10,206 bases of DNA from Bacillota bacterium (lineage in GTDB: Bacteria > Bacillota > Clostridia > Lachnospirales > Lachnospiraceae): positions 1 to 10,206 of the forward strand of contig JAEVYT010000023.1 of assembly GCA_023392615.1 (NCBI GenBank). The letters are read 5' to 3'. Positions 6,358 to 10,206 of this stretch are shown here, in pieces (the first letter of the stretch is position 1; every line of letters begins with the position of its first letter). The translations under genes and the position numbers were made by a program. The notes beneath the pieces are model-generated. The model did no database searches and had not been told where the DNA came from. It saw only the letters and a program-made list of their open reading frames with translations.

Positions 6358-9300
6358 ATGTCTAAAAAACTATACTCATTAGTTCTAATAACACTACTCG
6401 CATTCGCAATATGTATCACCCTAGATACAACATTCGCAGCAGATGCAAGTACAGTTACAGACTCTAATAGTACTAGTACCGACATTAGCATATCCGACTC
6501 TAGCGTTTCTGATGCAGCAACAACCACACTTGCCACAACACAAGCAAACACAGATTCATCAAATACCACAGATGTATCAACAGCTAATTTAGCAAGCACT
6601 GCATTAACCGCAACAAGTTCAGCAGTATATGTAAGTCCAACTGGTAGTGAAACAAGTGGAACAGGAACATCCTCAAACCCATATCAAACCATAAGTAAAG
6701 CAATAAGCTCTACATCAAATGAAGGAACAATATACTTATACAATGGAACTTACTCAGGAACCGGAAATACTGGTATAACAATCGATAGTAAAAATTTAAC
6801 CATTACTGCAATGGATAACACAGTAGATACAATCATTGATGGTAGTGGTACCAACCGTTTATTCACCATAACAGGTACTTCCACACTCACATTCTCAGGA
6901 ATTACCCTACAAAATGCATTAGGTGATTACGGTGCAGCAATCTATATACACGACAACATGCATGTTCAAATTGTTAATATAATAAACTGTACCCTAAAAA
7001 ACAATATTGCAACTATATCTGGTGGAGCAATAGCAATTAATGGTAGTGGATTGAATACATCAAACTATTCTAAATTCATTATAGAAAACAGTACCTTAAC
7101 AGGTAACACAGCATACAGTAATGGTGGAGCAGCATATGTAATCCGAGGAGGATTAAGTGTAAGACACACCAATGTAACCAACAACAAAGCATCAACCTCT
7201 ACTGGTTATGGTGGAGCAATCTACAACCTTTGGTGGACTTGGGCTTACGGTGCAAACTTTGCAAACAACACTGCATTCGATGGTGGAGCTGTAGCAAGCA
7301 ATAATGGTGGACGTTTCTACACCTACTACAACCGTGGAGAAAACACTGTATTCACAAATAATTTAGCAACTGGAAGTGGAGGAGCAATCTACTTAACAGG
7401 TAATACAGCTTCACGCAGTACTTCCTTAATAAACAATACATTATTCTACAACAACTCTGCAAAATATGGTGGAGCAATTGCACTTGTAGCAACTAATGGA
7501 ACAATGACAGTAATTAACTCAACTTATGCATATAACACAGCAACCACAATGGGTGGAGCTATCTATGTTGGAGCATCCGTTACAGGAGGAATAGCAACTT
7601 CTTACTGTGCATTATACGGTAACAACGCACCTTCAGGAAAAAGTATGTATAAAGCTGGTGGAACCTGTACTGCTGATTACAACTGGTGGGGAAACAACAC
7701 AAACCCATACTCAAGTGGAGATATTAACTTCGAACCAGCAAATTGGGTAATAATGGACATGACTACAAAAGATAATGGAGATACTGTAAGTATAACTGCA
7801 AACTTAAACAAATACACAGACGGTACAAAAAAACTTGCTTTATCTGAATACATTCCATTTAACGATGTAACATTCTCAACAACAGCTGGATCTATTAACC
7901 CAACTTCTGCAACACTTGTAAACGGAACATACACTGCAACCTACTACAAAGCTAGTAAAGATGCAACAGTTACTGCAACTATAGGAGCACAAACTATGAG
8001 CACTACAATAACAGGTACTAATGTAAATTTAACCGTAAATGATGTATCTGGTAAAGTAGGTGAAAATAAAAATGTTACTGGTACTGTAACAGACAGTAAT
8101 GGTAATAAATTAACTAATGGTAATGTAACTCTTAGTGTTAGTGGAACAAACATTTCCACAGTAAATGTCACTAATGGAACCTACACAATACCTATTATTC
8201 TAAGTGGTGCAGGACAATACACATTCTATGTAACCTACAATGGATATGGAAGTTATATTAAAACCACAACTGCTGGAACAATCACTATAACAGCAATAGG
8301 CACAAAATTAACCATTGAAAACGTTCAAGGTTCTCTTGGAGATGTTGTAGCATTAAATGTTTATGTTGTAGATGATAATGGTAAACCTGCAAACGGAACC
8401 GCAAAAGTACACATATACGACCAAGATACAATAGTACCAGTTTACAATGGTGTTGGAACAACTCAATATACTATTATTGAACCTGTCGGAACCTATAATA
8501 TGGCAGCAACATTCACCAACGATACATATTATGAATCATCAACTGGATCTGCACTTCTTGTTGTAACTAAACAAAAAGTAAACATTACAATTCCAGATGT
8601 AAATGGTGAAAGAAACGAAAATGTAAGTATGGTAATTAATGTAACAAACCGTTACGGAAACCCTGTAACTGGTAATATAATTGTTAACTTTAATGGTGAA
8701 AACACCACATTAAATCTTGTAAATGGTCAAGCAACTTATACCACAACCTTACCTAATGAAGAAGGAAACTTTAACTTAACAGTAACCTATCCAGAACAAG
8801 GTAATTATAGTGAATCTAAAGCAGTAATGACTGTTGGTGTTGGAACAACAACCACAATCTTAACTGGTGATGATTTAGTAGTTGTTTATGGTAATCCACA
8901 AAATTACACAGTTCAACTACACGATTTAAATGGAGCTATCATTACAGGTAGAACTATTAGTTTCACATTAACTGAAGCAAGTACTGGTAGAGTTGAAAAA
9001 TACACCAATACTACTAATGATGATGGATATGCAAAATTACTTATTAGTCAAACTGCTGGAACCTACACTGTAGTTGCAACTTATGCTGGTGAAGAAGGTA
9101 AATTCTTACCAAGTACCACTACTAATACTATTATTGTTCAAAATGGAACCACTAATAAAACTGTAACATTTTTAACAGCTAATAAATTCAGTGAATTAGT
9201 TGGTGCTGGTCAAAACTTCACAGGTAAATTAACTGATGTAAATGGAAAACCTTTAGTCGGTTATCATATTAATTTAAACCTCACTAGAGTTTCTAGTGGT

Positions 9301-9765
9301 GCTAGTAAAATTTATTATGTAACTACTGATACTAATGGAGAATACCAATTACAAATCAACCTTGGTTTAGGTGAATACACAGTTCAAGCTTCATTTGGTG
9401 GAACAAACGATTATGCAAGTAGTATTGCATTCAATACTCTCTCTGTTGTTAATCAAACATCAAATAAGACTGTAACCACATTAACTGCTAATAAGTTTAA
9501 TGAAACTGTTGGTGCTGGTCAAAACTTCACAGGTACTTTAGTTGATGCTAAAGGTTCACCTATAGTTGGTCAACATATTGCTTTAAACCTCACTAGAGTT
9601 TCTAGTGGTGCTAGTAAAATTTATTATGTAACTACTGATACTGATGGAGCATTCCAATTACAAATCAACCTTAGTGTTGGAAATTATACTGCTCAATGTT
9701 CCTATGGTGGAACTTCAGTCTATCAATCCAGTTCAGCAAGTAACACAATAACTGTACATGCATAA
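6358..9765 (+). CDS. Secreted Asn/Thr-rich adhesin-like protein, one beta-helix and seven Ig-like domains
   Basis: A 1135-residue protein that opens with a signal peptide (SKK, hydrophobic LVLITLLAFAICITL, likely cut after TFA near residue 27). An extended Ser/Thr/Asp/Ala linker to about 88 may be a glycosylated stalk. Residues 89-464 form a right-handed beta-helix with GGAI/GGAV rungs and NN-x-A turns, closed by NWWG at 442-445. Four divergent Ig-like domains (about 466-555, 556-648, 649-740, 741-829) follow, then three repeats of the type seen in the upstream gene (830-930, 931-1033, 1034-1135). The last two carry NLTRVSSGASKIYYVTTDT and reach the C-terminus. No sorting signal or membrane anchor is visible. 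It is a paralogue of the upstream gene with the same domain order but a longer Ig region, which suggests the beta-helix is held further from the wall. It is probably surface-exposed and adhesive; the ligand is unknown. It uses more C-ending codons at its 5' end than its neighbours. Confidence 0.86.
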   Translation: MSKKLYSLVLITLLAFAICITLDTTFAADASTVTDSNSTSTDISISDSSVSDAATTTLATTQANTDSSNTTDVSTANLASTALTATSSAVYVSPTGSETSGTGTSSNPYQTISKAISSTSNEGTIYLYNGTYSGTGNTGITIDSKNLTITAMDNTVDTIIDGSGTNRLFTITGTSTLTFSGITLQNALGDYGAAIYIHDNMHVQIVNIINCTLKNNIATISGGAIAINGSGLNTSNYSKFIIENSTLTGNTAYSNGGAAYVIRGGLSVRHTNVTNNKASTSTGYGGAIYNLWWTWAYGANFANNTAFDGGAVASNNGGRFYTYYNRGENTVFTNNLATGSGGAIYLTGNTASRSTSLINNTLFYNNSAKYGGAIALVATNGTMTVINSTYAYNTATTMGGAIYVGASVTGGIATSYCALYGNNAPSGKSMYKAGGTCTADYNWWGNNTNPYSSGDINFEPANWVIMDMTTKDNGDTVSITANLNKYTDGTKKLALSEYIPFNDVTFSTTAGSINPTSATLVNGTYTATYYKASKDATVTATIGAQTMSTTITGTNVNLTVNDVSGKVGENKNVTGTVTDSNGNKLTNGNVTLSVSGTNISTVNVTNGTYTIPIILSGAGQYTFYVTYNGYGSYIKTTTAGTITITAIGTKLTIENVQGSLGDVVALNVYVVDDNGKPANGTAKVHIYDQDTIVPVYNGVGTTQYTIIEPVGTYNMAATFTNDTYYESSTGSALLVVTKQKVNITIPDVNGERNENVSMVINVTNRYGNPVTGNIIVNFNGENTTLNLVNGQATYTTTLPNEEGNFNLTVTYPEQGNYSESKAVMTVGVGTTTTILTGDDLVVVYGNPQNYTVQLHDLNGAIITGRTISFTLTEASTGRVEKYTNTTNDDGYAKLLISQTAGTYTVVATYAGEEGKFLPSTTTNTIIVQNGTTNKTVTFLTANKFSELVGAGQNFTGKLTDVNGKPLVGYHINLNLTRVSSGASKIYYVTTDTNGEYQLQINLGLGEYTVQASFGGTNDYASSIAFNTLSVVNQTSNKTVTTLTANKFNETVGAGQNFTGTLVDAKGSPIVGQHIALNLTRVSSGASKIYYVTTDTDGAFQLQINLSVGNYTAQCSYGGTSVYQSSSASNTITVHA
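9148..9762 (+). repeat. Tandem 309-bp Ig-like repeat R6-R7
   Basis: R6 (9148-9456) and R7 (9457-9762) are in register at a 309-bp offset. 9273-9333 is identical to 9582-9642 (61 bases), and GGTGCTGGTCAAAACTTCAC is also shared. R7 has a lone Cys (TGT 9697-9699) where R6 has Ala. They are more alike to each other than to the equivalent repeats in the upstream gene. Confidence 0.85.
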
Positions 9766-9782
9766 AATAAAATTTTTTAATT

Positions 9783-9825
9783 ATTTTGGGAAAACTTTCA
9801 ATTTTTTTCCCAAAATCTTTTTTTT
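9783..9825 (+). terminator. Stem-loop plus T-run terminator after the second adhesin-like gene
   Basis: A perfect 12-bp inverted repeat, ATTTTGGGAAAA (9783-9794) and TTTTCCCAAAAT (9805-9816), has a 10-base loop and is followed by T8 at 9818-9825. This is the shape of a bacterial-type intrinsic terminator. Further T-tracts at 9831-9836, 9843-9852 and 9863-9870 act as back-up oligo-T signals. Confidence 0.7.
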
Positions 9826-9901
9826 AACTATTTTTTCCAAATCTTTTTTTTTCAAATCCTAATTTTTTTTCATAAATAATTTAAATCATAATCCCAATAG
9901 A

Positions 9902-9933
9902 TAATAAATAATCATAAAAAATATTATTTATTA
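9902..9933. promoter_or_regulatory. 11-bp AT-only inverted repeat before the zinc-ribbon gene
   Basis: TAATAAATAAT (9902-9912) and ATTATTTATTA (9923-9933) are perfectly complementary with a 10-base spacer. It ends eight bases before the GGGAGG. It may be a leader hairpin or a dyad binding site, but AT-only palindromes arise easily by chance in this genome. A TATA-like AATTTAAAT lies just upstream near 9878-9886. Confidence 0.35.
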
Positions 9934-9941
9934 ATAAAAAT

Positions 9942-9958
9942 GGGAGGATGAAATTATT
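9942..9958 (+). promoter_or_regulatory. Shine-Dalgarno GGGAGG with a probable ATT start
   Basis: GGGAGG at 9942-9947 is the only good SD before the zinc-ribbon frame. The nearest ATG (9948) directly abuts it and reads only M-K-L-F-Q-Q-stop. In the zinc-ribbon frame the codons after TAA 9935-9937 are AAA TGG GAG GAT GAA ATT ATT CCA ACA ATA, so ATT at 9956 (eight-base spacing, as for the CTG start of the first adhesin-like gene) or ATT at 9953 is the likely start. Confidence 0.5.
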
Positions 9959-10206
9959 CCAACAATAAACTGTCCAAAATGTGGAGCAGAAAACGATTCA
10001 ACATTCTTATTCTGTGAAAAATGCGGAACCAAACTAAACCAACCAAGCCCACAACCAGAACCAGAACCACAAATAGAAAAAGAAGAAAAAAGTCAATGTC
10101 CAAGATGTGGATATGAAAATGAAAAAGGAGCAAACTTCTGCCTAAACTGCGGACTAAGCTTAAAAGAAACACAAAACATTCAAACAACACCAACACCTGC
10201 ACCTGC
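9956..10206 (+). CDS. Double zinc-ribbon protein, 3' end outside the window
   Basis: The visible part begins P-T-I-N and contains two zinc ribbons with C-x2-C-x10-C-x2-C spacing: CPKCG paired with CEKCG (Cys codons at 9971, 9980, 10013, 10022), and CPRCG paired with CLNCG downstream. A Pro/Gln/Glu-rich linker separates them, and another Pro/Thr-rich stretch begins at the window edge. This matches the small N-terminal zinc-ribbon modules (zinc_ribbon_2-like) common in Methanobacteriales, often followed by linkers and membrane or effector domains that cannot be seen here. The specific function is unknown. The start is uncertain because no ATG, GTG or TTG is available in frame at a suitable distance from the SD; a one-base sequence error or frameshift is the alternative. 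Confidence 0.7.
   Translation, partial: MPTINCPKCGAENDSTFLFCEKCGTKLNQPSPQPEPEPQIEKEEKSQCPRCGYENEKGANFCLNCGLSLKETQNIQTTPTPAP

Noticed and set aside
6267..6599. Open frame of about 110 codons on the minus strand
   Set aside because: It overlaps the signal peptide and Ser/Thr linker of the second adhesin-like gene. Its Val/Ser/Ala-rich product mirrors the repetitive coding strand and it has no SD site.
7677..8171. Two minus-strand frames inside the second adhesin-like gene
   Set aside because: Shadows of the Ig-like domains; Val/Leu/Thr-rich with no promoter or SD.
9148..9762. Pseudomurein-binding repeats at the C-terminus
   Set aside because: The known pseudomurein-binding repeat is only about 30 residues; these units are about 100 residues and Ig-like, so I did not assign that family.
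9954..10202. Minus-strand frame over the zinc-ribbon gene
   Set aside because: The plus strand encodes two perfect C-x2-C pairs of zinc ribbons in one frame. The antisense Leu/Phe/Val-rich product is a composition artefact.

Overview
The window is very AT-rich, has T-tract-rich intergenic regions, purine-rich Shine-Dalgarno sites (GGAGG) and two large secreted Asn/Thr/Ser-rich proteins that combine right-handed beta-helices with Ig-like repeats. This points to a gut methanogen of the order Methanobacteriales. The surface proteins look like the 'Asn/Thr-rich large protein' or adhesin-like protein families known from Methanosphaera and Methanobrevibacter, and Methanosphaera is my first guess. 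The assignment rests on protein style and composition only; no rRNA or other marker gene is present.

Layout: all four genes are on the + strand, separated by intergenic gaps of about 170-190 bp that hold T-tract terminators and TATA-like boxes, so each is probably its own transcription unit. (1) 219-2123: a cytoplasmic multi-PAS sensor kinase of the HisKA_2 class whose phosphoacceptor position appears to be Gln instead of His. (2) 2291-6166: a 1291-residue secreted adhesin-like protein built as two successive [beta-helix + paired Ig-like repeat] cassettes, probably started from CTG. (3) 6358-9765: a 1135-residue secreted adhesin-like paralogue with one beta-helix, four divergent Ig-like domains and three Ig-like repeats, the last two a tandem 309-bp duplication. 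(4) 9956-window end: the start of a double zinc-ribbon protein, with no ATG at the ribosome-binding distance and probably an ATT start.

The two surface proteins share the same C-terminal repeat type and lack any recognisable C-terminal anchor (no LPXTG, no hydrophobic tail, no obvious pseudomurein-binding repeat). That makes the repeat itself a candidate for wall association. The repeats are homogenised within each gene, including one perfect 102-bp copy pair 1.8 kb apart, as expected from recombination or gene conversion. The kinase has no receiver partner here, and nothing in the sequence ties it to the adhesins beyond adjacency.

The most noteworthy points are the phosphoacceptor-less kinase, the repeated use of non-ATG starts next to good Shine-Dalgarno sites, the shared C-terminal repeat with its cysteine present only in cassette-closing copies, and a codon third-position drift from A/C to T along the genes. 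No CRISPR, tRNA, rRNA, insertion sequence or defence system was seen.
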